A DNA stretch of 64,000 bases from NCBI RefSeq assembly GCF_018449605.1, contig NZ_JAAVUW010000004.1:310001-374000 (forward strand). Reading direction: 5' to 3'. Made by a program: the position numbers and the translations under genes. Source of the stretch: Luteibacter sp. dw_328. GTDB taxonomy: Bacteria > Pseudomonadota > Gammaproteobacteria > Xanthomonadales > Rhodanobacteraceae. The notes below the pieces were generated by a model. The model was not told the DNA's origin, did no database searches, and saw only the letters and a list, made by a program, of their open reading frames with translations. This document shows positions 55,459-64,000 of this stretch, piece by piece. Within the stretch, counting starts at the first letter, position 1, and every line of letters begins with the position of its first letter.

Positions 55459-56461
55459 ACCGAAAGACGCCCTGACGGGCGCGCAACGGGCCGCGATCCT
55501 CCTGCTCACCCTGGGTGAGGAAGATGCCGCTTCGATCCTCAAACACCTTGGCGCACGCGACGTGCAGGCCGTCGGCACGGCCATGGCCGCGTTGAAAAAC
55601 GTGTCCAAGGAACAGGTCGAAACCGTCCTGACCAAATTGCAGGAAGATGTCGGCCAGCACACCTCGATCGGCGTCGGAACCGAGGAATACATCCGCCGGA
55701 TCCTGGTCAACGCGCTGGGCGAGAACAAGGCGGGCGGCCTCATCGACCGCATTCTCCTTGGCCGCAGCAGCAAGGGCCTGGAATCGCTGAAGTGGATGGA
55801 GAGTCGCGCCATTGCCGAGATGATCGGCCAGGAGCATCCGCAGATCATCGCGCTGGTCATGGCTCATCTCGAAGCCGACCAGGCCGCCGAAGTGATCGGT
55901 TACCTGCCAGCGCGCACGCGCAGCGATGTGGTCATGCGCATCGCCACGCTGGATGGCGTGCAGCCGCATGCCCTGAACGAGCTCGATGAAATCATGGAGC
56001 GTCAGTTCTCGGGCAACTCCAACAAGCTCAAGTCGGCCAGTGTCGGCGGTCTCAAGGCGGCAGCAGACATCCTCAACGCGATGGAAACCTCGCGCGAAGC
56101 CGAACTGATGGCGTCCATTCGCGGTATCGATACGGGTCTTGGCGAGCGTATCGAAGAGCTCATGTTCGTCTTCGACGATCTTGCCGATCTTGATGATCGC
56201 AGCATGCAGACCTTGTTGCGCGAAGTGCCGTCGGCTCGTCTCATCACCGCCCTCAAGGGCGCGGAGACGGCCATCCGAGAGAAAATCTTCGCCAACATGT
56301 CCAAGCGCGCCGCCGACATGCTGCGCGACGACCTCGAGGTCAAGGGTCCCGTTCGCCTCTCCGAGGTGGATGCGGCACAGAAAGAAGTGCTGGCCACGGC
56401 GCGTCGTCTCGCTGACGCGGGCCAGATCAATCTCGCCGGTGGCGGGGAAGAATTCGTCTGA
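55448..56461 (+). CDS. fliG: flagellar motor switch protein FliG
   Basis: Rotor protein that couples torque generation with direction switching. The 337-residue product has the N-terminal LTGAQRAAILLLTLGEEDAA, the EHPQ motif (QEHPQIIALVMAHLEADQAA, about residue 128) and the charged C-terminal torque helix with LMFVFDDLADLDDRSMQTLL. Overlaps fliF by 11 bp; its stop abuts the fliH ATG. Confidence 0.96.
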   Translation: MALEPKDALTGAQRAAILLLTLGEEDAASILKHLGARDVQAVGTAMAALKNVSKEQVETVLTKLQEDVGQHTSIGVGTEEYIRRILVNALGENKAGGLIDRILLGRSSKGLESLKWMESRAIAEMIGQEHPQIIALVMAHLEADQAAEVIGYLPARTRSDVVMRIATLDGVQPHALNELDEIMERQFSGNSNKLKSASVGGLKAAADILNAMETSREAELMASIRGIDTGLGERIEELMFVFDDLADLDDRSMQTLLREVPSARLITALKGAETAIREKIFANMSKRAADMLRDDLEVKGPVRLSEVDAAQKEVLATARRLADAGQINLAGGGEEFV

Positions 56462-57102
56462 TGAGTCTCACCTCGATCCTTGCCCGGGAACGCGTCGACC
56501 AGTTCGAGCGATGGGAGCTGCCGGTCGTGGGTGGCCCGGATCCGCATGTCGCCCGCCCGGAAGTCGAGGACGAAGGTCCGCATCGTCCGACCGTGGCCGA
56601 GATCGAAGCGATCGAGCGCCAGGCGCGCGAAGAAGGCTTCAATGCGGGCCTCAATGAGGGCCGCGCCATGGCCAAGCGAGAACTCGCCGAGCAGGTGGCG
56701 CGACTGGAGGCACTTTTTGCCGCCGTTGAACGCCCGTTTGCCGAACTCGATCACGAGGTCGCAGGTGACCTCGCGGTCCTCGCAACGGTGATCGCCGAGC
56801 GCGTCCTCGGTTATGAAATCACCACGCAGCCGGAAAAGATCCTCGACGTTGTCCGCCAGGCCGTCGATGCGCTGCCCGCTGCGACGCGTCACCTCAAGAT
56901 TCACCTCCATCCCGCCGATGCGACGTTGGTTCGCGAACACCGGGTTGGTCTCGATCATGAAGGGTCGATCGTCGACGATGCCGCGCTGGAGCGTGGCGAC
57001 GTGCGCCTGGAAAGCGAGCAGTCGCGACTCGACGCTCGGGTACGCACGCGCCTTGCCGCCGTGATCGACAGCGTGCTCGAAGGCCAGGTCGATCCGTCGT
57101 GA
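56461..57102 (+). CDS. fliH: flagellar assembly protein FliH
   Basis: Regulator of the export ATPase FliI. The 213-residue product has a basic/acidic N-terminus, GxxxG-type helix ([20 protein letters not shown], about residues 59-78) and a C-terminal V/A-ATPase-E-like domain ([16 protein letters not shown]). Its stop overlaps the fliI GTG by 4 bp. Confidence 0.9.
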   Translation: MSLTSILARERVDQFERWELPVVGGPDPHVARPEVEDEGPHRPTVAEIEAIERQAREEGFNAGLNEGRAMAKRELAEQVARLEALFAAVERPFAELDHEVAGDLAVLATVIAERVLGYEITTQPEKILDVVRQAVDALPAATRHLKIHLHPADATLVREHRVGLDHEGSIVDDAALERGDVRLESEQSRLDARVRTRLAAVIDSVLEGQVDPS

Positions 57103-58460
57103 CGGCTGAGAGCCACACCGCCGCCCGCATCGCGCATTGGCGCGAGTCCCTCGCCGCCCAGCGTGCAAACGCCGAGCGTGTGCGTCCGCTGCAGGCGGAA
57201 GGGAAGCTGCGGCGTGTCGTCGGGCTTACACTCGAAGCCGTCGGTTGCGAAGCGCCGGTCGGCGCCCGTTGCATGGTCGCCGGTGCCGACGGCAGGCAAC
57301 TCGAAACCGAGGTGGTCGGCTTCTCCGACGGTCGTCTGTTGCTTATGCCAACGGGTGAAATGCATGGCGTGCTGCCCAACGCGCGCGTGACGCCGGTGGC
57401 TGCCATCTCCGGTGTGCCGGTGGGCAACTCGCTGCTGGGCCGCGTCATCGGTCCGGACGGCGCGCCGCTGGATGGCCTGGGCCCCTTGCTGGCGCGTGAG
57501 CGTGCGCCGCTGCGTCGCGATCCCATCAATCCGATGATGCGCCGGCCTATCGATACGCCACTCGATGTGGGCGTGCGGGCGATCAACGCCCTGCTCACCG
57601 TCGGCCGCGGTCAACGTATTGGTCTGTTCGCCGGCTCGGGCGTCGGTAAATCCACGCTGATGGGCATGATGACCCGCTTCACCGATGCGGACGTGGTCGT
57701 GGTCGGCCTTATCGGCGAGCGCGGTCGCGAAGTGAAGGAATTCGTCGATCACACACTCGGTGAGGAGGGTCGCCGCCGCGCGGTGGTCGTCGCCGCGCCA
57801 GCCGATGCGCCGCCACTCAGTCGCCTGCGTGGTGCGCAGGTCGCTACGGCGGTGGCGGAACATTTTCGTGACCAGGGCCTGCGTGTGCTCCTGCTGATGG
57901 ATTCGCTCACCCGTTACGCCCAGGCGCAGCGTGAAATTGCGCTCGCTATTGGTGAGCCGCCGGCGACCAAGGGTTACCCGCCGTCGGTCTTCGCCATGCT
58001 GCCCGCGCTCGTCGAGCGAGCCGGCAACGACGCCGAGGGTCGTGGCTCCATTACGGCGTTCTACACGGTCCTCACCGAGGGTGACGACTATCGTCATGAT
58101 CCGATCGCGGATGCGGCCCGCGCCATTCTTGATGGTCATATCGTGCTCTCTCGCGATCTGGCCGAGGCCGGCCACTACCCGGCGATCGACATTGAAGCGT
58201 CGATCAGCCGCGTCATGCCGGCCGTGGTCAGCAAGGACCACATGCGTTCCGCGCAGCGCTTCCGGCAGGTCTATTCGGCGTATCGGCAGCAGCGCGACCT
58301 GATTGCCGTGGGCGCCTACCAGAAGGGCAGTGATCCACGAACGGACGAAGCGATCGCGCTTTATCCGCGCCTGTCGGCCTTCCTCCAGCAGGAAACCGAC
58401 GAGCCGGTGAACCTCGCCGATGCCGAATCCGGCCTCGCTGACACGACGAAGACCAACTGA
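57099..58460 (+). CDS. fliI: flagellum-specific export ATPase FliI
   Basis: Hexameric ATPase at the base of the export apparatus. The 453-residue product starts from a GTG overlapping fliH. Walker [15 protein letters not shown] (about residues 176-189), Walker [21 protein letters not shown] and [12 protein letters not shown] are present. The next gene fliJ overlaps its stop by 1 bp. Confidence 0.95.
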   Translation: MTAESHTAARIAHWRESLAAQRANAERVRPLQAEGKLRRVVGLTLEAVGCEAPVGARCMVAGADGRQLETEVVGFSDGRLLLMPTGEMHGVLPNARVTPVAAISGVPVGNSLLGRVIGPDGAPLDGLGPLLARERAPLRRDPINPMMRRPIDTPLDVGVRAINALLTVGRGQRIGLFAGSGVGKSTLMGMMTRFTDADVVVVGLIGERGREVKEFVDHTLGEEGRRRAVVVAAPADAPPLSRLRGAQVATAVAEHFRDQGLRVLLLMDSLTRYAQAQREIALAIGEPPATKGYPPSVFAMLPALVERAGNDAEGRGSITAFYTVLTEGDDYRHDPIADAARAILDGHIVLSRDLAEAGHYPAIDIEASISRVMPAVVSKDHMRSAQRFRQVYSAYRQQRDLIAVGAYQKGSDPRTDEAIALYPRLSAFLQQETDEPVNLADAESGLADTTKTN

Positions 58461-58894
58461 TGCCCTCCCGCGCCGACCGCCTGCAACCTGTCGTCGATCT
58501 GGCCGAAGAGAAGGCCGAGGACGCCGTACGCGTGCTTGCCACGCAGCAGCGTGCGTTGGCCGATGCCGAGCACCAACTTGTTGAGTTGCGCAAATACCGC
58601 AACGAGTACGCCGAGATGCCGGACGGCATCGGCATCACCGCGTTGCTCAACCGGCAGCAGTTCCTGCAGAAGATCGACATGGCCATCGTGCAGCAACTTG
58701 GCGAGGTGCAGCGTCGGGAGCAGGCACTGGAGCACGCGCGTCTGCTCTGGACCGACGCGCGTGGCCGCGCGAAGGCGCTGGACTCCGTCACGACGAAGTA
58801 CCGCGAACAAGAACGCAAATCGGAAGATCGCCGCGAGCAATCGCAGGCCGACGAACGCTCGCAATACCGCCGAAATCCCCGGGGCGAGGCATGA
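58460..58894 (+). CDS. fliJ: flagellar export protein FliJ
   Basis: A 144-residue, highly charged coiled-coil protein, thought to act as the export-gate stalk with FliI. Helical stretches VLATQQRALADAEHQLVELR and ARGRAKALDSVTTKYREQER are seen throughout. Assigned by position between fliI and fliK and by length and composition. Confidence 0.88.
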   Translation: MPSRADRLQPVVDLAEEKAEDAVRVLATQQRALADAEHQLVELRKYRNEYAEMPDGIGITALLNRQQFLQKIDMAIVQQLGEVQRREQALEHARLLWTDARGRAKALDSVTTKYREQERKSEDRREQSQADERSQYRRNPRGEA

Positions 58895-58943
58895 CGCTTT
58901 CCAGCGTCGGCAGCCTCCCGAACGATCACATCGAGTACTCCGC

Positions 58944-60092
58944 ATGAACAACGCCACGATCGCCCTCAACGTTGCACGCCCGGTCACTCCCGCCCCGTCG
59001 CCCACGACGGGCGCGGCCGCCGCGTCCCCGGTAACCGGCAAGACGAACGACGACACGGCCTCGAACAAGCGCTTCGACGCGGCGATGGACGCGGCGCATG
59101 CCGATGCGCGCAAGACCAGGGACCAGCCGTCGGACAAGAGCACGACGACCTCCACGACGGCATCGTCGGCCAAAGACACGAGCACGGACAAGACGGCCTC
59201 GGCCCAGTCGGCCGACAAGAAGCCGGACGACGACACGACGAAGAAAGATGATTCGACAGACAGCGATACCTCCTTGGCGACGAGCGTGCTCGCGCTGATT
59301 GGCGTGCCGCCCAAGGTCACCGATATCGCCACGAAGGCCCTGGGCACGGCCACGGCGGCAGCCGGCAAGCTCGGCGACGCGCTCGGTGCGCTCACCGGCC
59401 TGGGAGGCACTCCCGGCACCGCCGCGGTGGCGACCGGTGCCACCGTCGGCGCGAAGGGCGCCGTCACCGGCGACCCGATCACCGACGCGATGGCGGCGGC
59501 GCCGTCGCCCGTCGCGACCGTCACCGCATCGCCCTTCGCGAGCCTGCTGGCTGCCCAGGGCAGCGACCTTGCGTCGACCAAGGACGATGTGTCGGCGACC
59601 GATCCCACGAGCGTGAGCCCGATGCCGCTCATGCACGCTCCCGCCATGAATGGCGTGGCGGCCCCTGCCATGCAGGTGCAGGCGACGCAGGCGGCGACAT
59701 CGCCGCAGTTCAGCCAGGAACTGGGTGAGCAGATTGCGTGGATGGGTTCGGGCGACATCAAGTCGGCACGCATCAAGCTCCACCCTGAAGAACTCGGCAG
59801 CATGGACGTGCACGTGACCATGGATGGCGGCAAAGTCAACGTGGCCATCCTCGCTCAACATCCCGCTGCGGTGCATGCCGTGCAGCAGACGTTGTCGCAA
59901 CTGGACACGATGCTCGCGCATCACGGGTTGTCACTTGGTGAGGCCAATGTCGGTCAGCGCGATCCGGGTCAGAACCCCGCCCAGGGCGAATCGCCGGACG
60001 GGCAGGGTGGTGCTACGGACGAAGGCGCGGCAGCGACGGGCGTGGTCGGGACCTCGCGCGTCTCGCGCAGCCTGGTCGATGAGGTGGCGTAA
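58944..60092 (+). CDS. fliK: flagellar hook-length control protein FliK
   Basis: Molecular ruler and export-specificity switch. The 382-residue product starts MNNATIALNVARPVTPAPSP. The N-terminal two thirds are low-complexity (Thr, Asp, Lys, Ala, Ser; a disordered ruler region). The Flg_hook C-terminal domain is clear (about residues 255-350): GDIKSARIKLHPEELGSMDV, then HVTMDGGKVNVAIL and L-S-Q-L-D-T-M-L. The frame is open to 58536, but that part lies inside fliJ. It ends the fliE operon. Confidence 0.92.
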   Translation: MNNATIALNVARPVTPAPSPTTGAAAASPVTGKTNDDTASNKRFDAAMDAAHADARKTRDQPSDKSTTTSTTASSAKDTSTDKTASAQSADKKPDDDTTKKDDSTDSDTSLATSVLALIGVPPKVTDIATKALGTATAAAGKLGDALGALTGLGGTPGTAAVATGATVGAKGAVTGDPITDAMAAAPSPVATVTASPFASLLAAQGSDLASTKDDVSATDPTSVSPMPLMHAPAMNGVAAPAMQVQATQAATSPQFSQELGEQIAWMGSGDIKSARIKLHPEELGSMDVHVTMDGGKVNVAILAQHPAAVHAVQQTLSQLDTMLAHHGLSLGEANVGQRDPGQNPAQGESPDGQGGATDEGAAATGVVGTSRVSRSLVDEVA

Positions 60093-60213
60093 CACGCGTC
60101 GGTGACGTGATTTCGGCGGGCGTCAAAATTTTCGCCTCACTCGCCGGCGCCTAAGGGCAGCGAGAACCGCGTCACAGCGCCATATCTCCATCCGGGCCAC
60201 GGGTGACGCAGAT

Positions 60214-60227
60214 GGCACGTCGCTTGC
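60214..60227 (+). promoter_or_regulatory. sigma-54 promoter of fliL-fliM
   Basis: TGGCACG-TCGC-TTGCAA, with GG at 60214-60215 and GC at 60226-60227: exact consensus, about 63 bp before the fliL ATG. GTCA/TGAC half-sites occur upstream (60103, 60122, 60171, 60204). Confidence 0.92.
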
Positions 60228-60290
60228 AACAATACCCGCAAGCCCGACGGGCACGACCGCTTACGTATTCGCATTCCAGAGGTTTCACGC

Positions 60291-60788
60291 ATGGCCGCAG
60301 CACCTAAAGATCCCGCCGAAGGCGCTCCCAAGAAAAAGGGTAAGGGCGGGGTCATTCTCGTCGCCGCGCTGGTGGTGCTTGCCGCCGGTGGCGCAGGTGG
60401 TTTCTTCATGATGAAGGGCGGCCATGGCAAAGCGGGCGCGGCTGATGCGACGGAGATCGCCAAGTCAAAACCCGCCGTTTATCTGCAGCTGGACCCGGCC
60501 TTCGTGGTTAATTTCCAGGACGAGACCGCCCTGCGTTTCCTGCAGGTCGGTGTGAACGTCATGTCGCACGATCCCGAAGCCATCGCTGCCGCCAAGGAAG
60601 CCGACCCCGAGATCCGTAACGCGTTGCTGATGCTCTTCTCCGCACAGGACGTGAAATCGCTGTCCGACGTGAAGGGTAAGCTGAAGCTACAGGCCGCCGC
60701 GCTGGCCGAAATCCAGCGCGTGCTCAAGGAGAAGATCGGCCGTCCCGGCGTGGACGCGGTCTACTTCACCAGCTTCATCATGCAGTGA
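60291..60788 (+). CDS. fliL: flagellar basal body-associated protein FliL
   Basis: A 165-residue inner-membrane protein that supports stator function. It has a Lys-rich cytoplasmic N-terminus, one transmembrane helix (about residues 21-41, VILVAALVVLAAGGAGGFFM) and a periplasmic domain with YLQLDPAFVVNFQDETALRF and the C-terminal DAVYFTSFIMQ. It is 15 bp before fliM. Confidence 0.95.
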   Translation: MAAAPKDPAEGAPKKKGKGGVILVAALVVLAAGGAGGFFMMKGGHGKAGAADATEIAKSKPAVYLQLDPAFVVNFQDETALRFLQVGVNVMSHDPEAIAAAKEADPEIRNALLMLFSAQDVKSLSDVKGKLKLQAAALAEIQRVLKEKIGRPGVDAVYFTSFIMQ

Positions 60789-60803
60789 CGGGACGCTTCG
60801 GCC

Positions 60804-61835
60804 ATGAGTGACATCCTTACCCAGGAAGAAATCGACGCCCTCCTGGCCGGCGTGGAAGGCGGTGCGGTCGAAACCGAGATCGAGCTTCCGCCGCCCGGTG
60901 GCATCCTGGACTACGACTTTACCCAGCAGGACCGTATCGTACGTGGCCGCCTGCCGACCCTGGAAATGGTCAACGACCGTTTCGCCCGTTACTTCCGCGC
61001 CAACCTGTTCAACGTGTTGCGCAAGTCCTGCGAAGTCTCGGTGCTTGGCGTGAAGATGACCAAGTTCAACGAGTACGTGCACTCGCTGGCCGTGCCGAGC
61101 AACCTCAACCTGATCCGGATCAAACCGTTGCGCGGTACCGCGCTGATGGTCTTCGAGCCGCGCCTGGTCTTCACCGTCATCGACAATTTCTTTGGCGGCG
61201 ATGGCCGCTATCACGCGCGTATCGAAGGTCGCGATTTCACGCCGACCGAGAACCGCGTGATCCAGATCGTGCTGCAGGAGGCCTTTACGGCCATGGCCGA
61301 GGCCTGGGCACCCGTGCTCAAGATGCAGTTCGAGTTCCTCAATTCCGAGATCAACCCGCAGTTCGCCAACATCGTCAGCCCCACGGAGACCGTGGTGGTA
61401 TCGCGCTTCCATATCGAGCTCGACGGCGGTGGCGGCGAAGTGCACCTGACGCTGCCGTATTCGATGGTCGAGCCGATCCGTGAGTTGCTCGACGCCGGCG
61501 TGCAGAGCGACCGTGCGGAGCGCGACGAGCGCTGGATCCAGAACCTGCACGAAGAAATCCTCGACGCCGAAGTGGAGGTCACCTCCATGCTGGCCGAGGC
61601 GCGGCTGACCATCGGCGACTTCCTCCATCTGCGCAAGGGCGATGTGATTCCGATCACCCTGCCCGAGTGCGCCACGGTCTTCGCCGAGGACGTGCCGATC
61701 TTCCGCGGTCGCATGGCCAACTCCAACGGCAACAAAGCGATCCAGTTCGATTCGCTGATGCGCAAGCGGGGCGAGGGTAAGGCCATGCCGGTGACGACGA
61801 CGGCGCCGATGCCTGAGTTGACTGAGTCGGCCTGA
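60804..61835 (+). CDS. fliM: flagellar motor switch protein FliM
   Basis: CheY-binding subunit of the C ring. The 343-residue product starts MSDILTQEEIDALLAGV (the CheY-P-binding N-terminus), then YDFTQQDRIVRGRLPTLEMV, the middle GGDGRYHARIEGRDFTPTEN domain, and a C-terminal SpoA-like domain. It is followed by 247 bp of non-coding DNA before fliN. Confidence 0.96.
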   Translation: MSDILTQEEIDALLAGVEGGAVETEIELPPPGGILDYDFTQQDRIVRGRLPTLEMVNDRFARYFRANLFNVLRKSCEVSVLGVKMTKFNEYVHSLAVPSNLNLIRIKPLRGTALMVFEPRLVFTVIDNFFGGDGRYHARIEGRDFTPTENRVIQIVLQEAFTAMAEAWAPVLKMQFEFLNSEINPQFANIVSPTETVVVSRFHIELDGGGGEVHLTLPYSMVEPIRELLDAGVQSDRAERDERWIQNLHEEILDAEVEVTSMLAEARLTIGDFLHLRKGDVIPITLPECATVFAEDVPIFRGRMANSNGNKAIQFDSLMRKRGEGKAMPVTTTAPMPELTESA

Positions 61836-62020
61836 GGCAAGAGCGATGGGTGCTTGCCAGCGCACCCCAAGCCTGACGTCAACTGACCGTCACCGCACGC
61901 AACTGCCGTCACGCGTCAGCTTTCCGTCTAGTGTCGGTTTCCGGTCAGCGCGGGTCATCCGCGGCGACCCGCCAAACACCTGAAAAAACACAAAAAATTC
62001 ACCGTTCCCTCGCTGCCGAA
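61836..62020. promoter_or_regulatory. fliM-fliN spacer with GTCA half-site cluster
   Basis: At 61874-61960 there are TGACGTCA, GTCAACTGAC (61878-61887) and at least four further GTCA half-sites. No gene is seen. They lie 70-155 bp upstream of the fliN sigma-54 promoter, where an activator of the FleQ type would bind; that is an inference. Confidence 0.45.
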
Positions 62021-62025
62021 GCCAT

Positions 62026-62039
62026 GGCACGCCGTTTGC
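62026..62039 (+). promoter_or_regulatory. sigma-54 promoter of fliNOPQR
   Basis: TGGCACG-CCGT-TTGCTT, with GG at 62026-62027 and GC at 62038-62039: exact consensus, 43 bp before the fliN ATG. Confidence 0.9.
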
Positions 62040-62082
62040 TTCTATGGGTACATACCCAAGCAGCGCGATCACCGGAACGGAC

Positions 62083-62421
62083 ATGAACGAACCCACCACG
62101 CTCGAAGAGATCGAAGGCGCCAACGAAGCCAGCCTGCACAAGTCCATGGGCCTGGGCGCCGAGGTCAACCTCGACGTCATCCTGGACGTGCCGGTCACGA
62201 TGGCGATGGAAGTCGGCCGTACCAAGATCAGCATCCGGAATCTGCTCCAGCTCAACCAGGGCTCGGTGGTCGAGCTCGACCGTGCCGCCGGCGAACCGCT
62301 GGATGTGTTCGTCAACGGCACGCTGGTCGCCCATGGCGAAGTGGTCGTCATCAACGAGAAATTCGGTATCCGGCTGACCGACGTGATCAGTCCGGCCGAG
62401 CGCGTCCGCAAGCTGCGGTGA
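62083..62421 (+). CDS. fliN: flagellar motor switch protein FliN
   Basis: C-ring subunit with FliM and FliG. The 112-residue product has a SpoA-type C-terminal domain: VNLDVILDVPVTMAMEVGRT, IRNLLQLNQGSVVELDRAAG and VINEKFGIRLTDVI. An ATG at 62044 is in frame, but the sigma-54 promoter puts the transcript start near 62050, so 62083 (after GGAACGGAC) is the start. Confidence 0.95.
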   Translation: MNEPTTLEEIEGANEASLHKSMGLGAEVNLDVILDVPVTMAMEVGRTKISIRNLLQLNQGSVVELDRAAGEPLDVFVNGTLVAHGEVVVINEKFGIRLTDVISPAERVRKLR

Positions 62422-62426
62422 TTGCC

Positions 62427-62858
62427 ATGCGCCGTACCGTCGCCGCCCTCGCCGGTGGCTTCCTTTCCTGCGCTCTGATGGCGGCCCCGGTGGCTGCTCC
62501 GGTCGTCGCTCCGGCGGCGGTGGATTCGGGTGCGGAACTGATTCGCGTGTTGATCAGCCTGCTCGGCGTCATCGCGCTCATTTTCTTCGTGGGCTGGCTC
62601 AGCCGCCGCGCCCAGGTGCGCGTGCGTCCGGGCGGTCGGAAGATCCGCGTCATCGAATCGATGCCGGTCGGCATCAAGGAAAAAGTCATGTTGCTCGAAG
62701 TCGGCGGCACGCAGATCCTGGTTGGCGCCTCGCCCACCGGTGGCCTGCGTACGCTGCACGTGCTGACCACGCCGGTCGCGGACGACGCTACACCGGCGGC
62801 TGCCGCGCCGACGATTCGTGGCTTCCGTGATGTGCTCAACCAGTGGAAGCGCCCGTGA
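62427..62858 (+). CDS. fliO: flagellar export apparatus protein FliO
   Basis: A membrane protein that assists FliP assembly. About 143 residues from [20 protein letters not shown]; a GTG at 62418 that overlaps the fliN stop would add three residues. After a signal-like segment comes one transmembrane helix (about residues 36-57, [20 protein letters not shown]) and a cytoplasmic domain with [20 protein letters not shown], the FliO hallmark. It overlaps the likely fliP start. Confidence 0.9.
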   Translation: MRRTVAALAGGFLSCALMAAPVAAPVVAPAAVDSGAELIRVLISLLGVIALIFFVGWLSRRAQVRVRPGGRKIRVIESMPVGIKEKVMLLEVGGTQILVGASPTGGLRTLHVLTTPVADDATPAAAAPTIRGFRDVLNQWKRP

Positions 62859-63670
62859 TCGCGGCGGCTATCGCGGGCAAAGCCCGCTCCCACAAAGAGC
62901 CGTCCCCCAAAGTACGTTGCTGGTCGTTGCTTGTTTTCGTCGTCTTGCTGCTCGCACCGATGGCCGCGTTCGCCGCGGACCCGATTGCTCCGCCGGGCAT
63001 TCAGCTGCTGAACGTGCAGCCGGGCGCCAACGGTAGCCAGAACTGGTCGCTGTCGATCCAGATGCTGGCGCTGATGACGGCGCTGACGGTCCTCCCGGCG
63101 ATCCTGCTGATGATGACCTCGTTCACTCGCATCGTCATCGTGCTCGGCTTCCTGCGTCAGGCGCTCGGCACCAACAGCACGCCGCCGAACCAGGTGATCG
63201 TCGGCCTGTCGCTGTTCCTGACGCTGTTCGTGATGTCGCCGGTGATCGACAAGGCTTACAACGCCGGTATCAAGCCATACATGGACGGCCAGATGACCGT
63301 GCAGGACGCCGTGCCGCTGGCCGCCGCGCCCTTCCGCCACTTCATGCTCGACCAGACACGCGAGCCCGACCTCCAGCTGTTCACCAAGCTCGCGGGCGAG
63401 CAGCCCTATGCGGACAAGGACTCGGTGCCTTACCGCGTGGCGTTGCCCGCCTTCGTCACCAGTGAGCTGAAGACCGCCTTCCAGATGGGCTTCCTGCTGT
63501 TCATTCCCTTCCTGATCATCGACCTGGTCGTGGCCAGCGTCCTGATGTCGATGGGCATGATGATGGTCTCGCCGATGATCATCTCGTTGCCGTTCAAGAT
63601 CATGCTGTTCGTCCTGGTCGATGGCTGGACACTGCTGCTGGGCACGTTGGCGGGGAGCTTCTACCAGTGA
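62855..63670 (+). CDS. fliP: flagellar export gate protein FliP
   Basis: Core of the export channel. About 271 residues from a GTG overlapping the fliO stop by 4 bp (alternative GTG at 62843). A signal sequence ([17 protein letters not shown]) precedes the mature start near ADPIAPPG. Then come [30 protein letters not shown] and the C-terminal hydrophobic segments of FliP. Residues about 6-15 of the leader are encoded by a REP palindrome, so its N-terminus is unusual. Confidence 0.94.
   Translation: MIAAAIAGKARSHKEPSPKVRCWSLLVFVVLLLAPMAAFAADPIAPPGIQLLNVQPGANGSQNWSLSIQMLALMTALTVLPAILLMMTSFTRIVIVLGFLRQALGTNSTPPNQVIVGLSLFLTLFVMSPVIDKAYNAGIKPYMDGQMTVQDAVPLAAAPFRHFMLDQTREPDLQLFTKLAGEQPYADKDSVPYRVALPAFVTSELKTAFQMGFLLFIPFLIIDLVVASVLMSMGMMMVSPMIISLPFKIMLFVLVDGWTLLLGTLAGSFYQ
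62869..62899 (-). repeat. REP palindrome inside the fliP 5' coding region
   Basis: Plus strand TATCGCGGGCAAAGCCCGCT followed by CCCACAAAGAG. Reversed, it is the GTGGGAGCGGGCTTTGCCCG type of REP common in Pseudomonas and relatives. It lies in frame just after the fliP GTG. Confidence 0.8.
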
Positions 63671-63936
63671 CGCCGGAATCCGTTATCGCCTTTGGCCAGC
63701 AGGCGCTGCACATCGCCATGCTGGTCGGTGCGCCGCTGCTGCTCACCGCGCTGGCGGTCGGCCTGATCATCGGCATGGTGCAGGCCGCCACGCAGATCAA
63801 CGAACAGACCCTCAGCTTCATTCCGAAGCTAATTTCCATGGCGCTTGTGATGATCATCACCGGCCCCTGGATGCTGCGCACCCTGGTGACCTTCACCCGC
63901 ACCCTTATCGAAAGCCTGCCCCAGGCGGTGCGTTAA
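63667..63936 (+). CDS. fliQ: flagellar export gate protein FliQ
   Basis: An 89-residue protein with two transmembrane helices ([20 protein letters not shown] and [20 protein letters not shown]), joined by [15 protein letters not shown], the family signature. It starts at a GTG overlapping the fliP stop; its TAA overlaps the fliR ATG. Confidence 0.95.
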   Translation: MTPESVIAFGQQALHIAMLVGAPLLLTALAVGLIIGMVQAATQINEQTLSFIPKLISMALVMIITGPWMLRTLVTFTRTLIESLPQAVR

Positions 63937-64000
63937 TGCCGATCGACCTGAACCAGCTCGAAGGGTGGGTGGGCGCGGCGTGCTGGGCGATGGCCCGCAT
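63936..64000 (+). CDS. fliR: flagellar export gate protein FliR, first 21 residues (cut by window edge)
   Basis: Starts [20 protein letters not shown] from an ATG sharing one base with the fliQ stop (TAATG). Identified mainly by position; the start also suits FliR. Confidence 0.85.
   Translation, partial: MPIDLNQLEGWVGAACWAMAR

Noticed and set aside
62044..62082. Earlier ATG start for fliN
   Set aside because: It lies before the expected transcript start of the sigma-54 promoter at 62026-62039.

Overview
The window is high-GC bacterial chromosome, most likely from the Xanthomonadales (Rhodanobacteraceae; Luteibacter or Dyella are good guesses). The evidence is the gene order rpsB-tsf / map-glnD-dapD-arsC-like-dapE, a Xanthomonas-like flagellar cluster with a PilZ gene beside fleQ, and many short GGGAGCCG-ATTC-ATCGGCGA type REP palindromes. 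The genus is an inference; no rRNA is present.

Layout: (1) 1-9.2 kb is core housekeeping: the 5' part of pyrH, an 880-bp gap holding two palindrome-ended repeat units, tsf and rpsB on the minus strand, then map, glnD, dapD, an ArsC/Spx-like gene and dapE on the plus strand. (2) 9.3-21 kb is mixed and more accessory: a secreted protein resembling leukocidin/hemolysin pore-forming toxins, a phosphodiester glycosidase-type lipoprotein, a NUDIX hydrolase, parC, a proline iminopeptidase-like hydrolase, a secreted endonuclease/exonuclease/phosphatase-fold protein, three small proteins of unknown role with membrane segments or coiled coils, and a large DUF4157 (eCIS-core) protein with an unrecognised C-terminal region, next to tRNA-Phe. 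(3) 21.2-31 kb is housekeeping again: yggX-mutY-asmA-like, ftsY, rsmD-coaD, a lipoprotein, a YfhL-type ferredoxin, ggt, a metallo-hydrolase, a TMEM43-family protein and a MAPEG protein. (4) 31-64 kb is one large flagellar and chemotaxis locus: an HDOD/EAL-like gene with flgN and flgM, flgA with a soluble chemoreceptor, cheV, flgBCDEFGHIJKL, fliC, fliD, fliS, fliT-like, PilZ, fleQ, fliEFGHIJK, fliLM, fliNOPQ and the start of fliR.

Regulation of the flagellar part can be read directly. Perfect or near-perfect sigma-54 elements (TGGCACG-N4-TTGC type) precede flgB, fliD, fliE, fliL, fliN and the chemoreceptor-flgA pair. FliA (sigma-28) elements (TAAA-N15-GCCGATAA) precede fliC and flgM perfectly and cheV nearly so. 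FleQ carries the GAFTGA loop needed to activate sigma-54. GTCA/TGAC palindromes, possible activator sites, cluster upstream of fleQ and fliN. This suggests a FleQ/RpoN then FliA cascade like that of Pseudomonas and Xanthomonas.

The items most worth following up are the leukocidin-like protein, the orphan eCIS-core protein beside tRNA-Phe, the inverted pair of palindrome-ended elements splitting tsf from pyrH, and a REP palindrome that has become part of the fliP coding sequence. No CRISPR array, transposase or prophage was seen.
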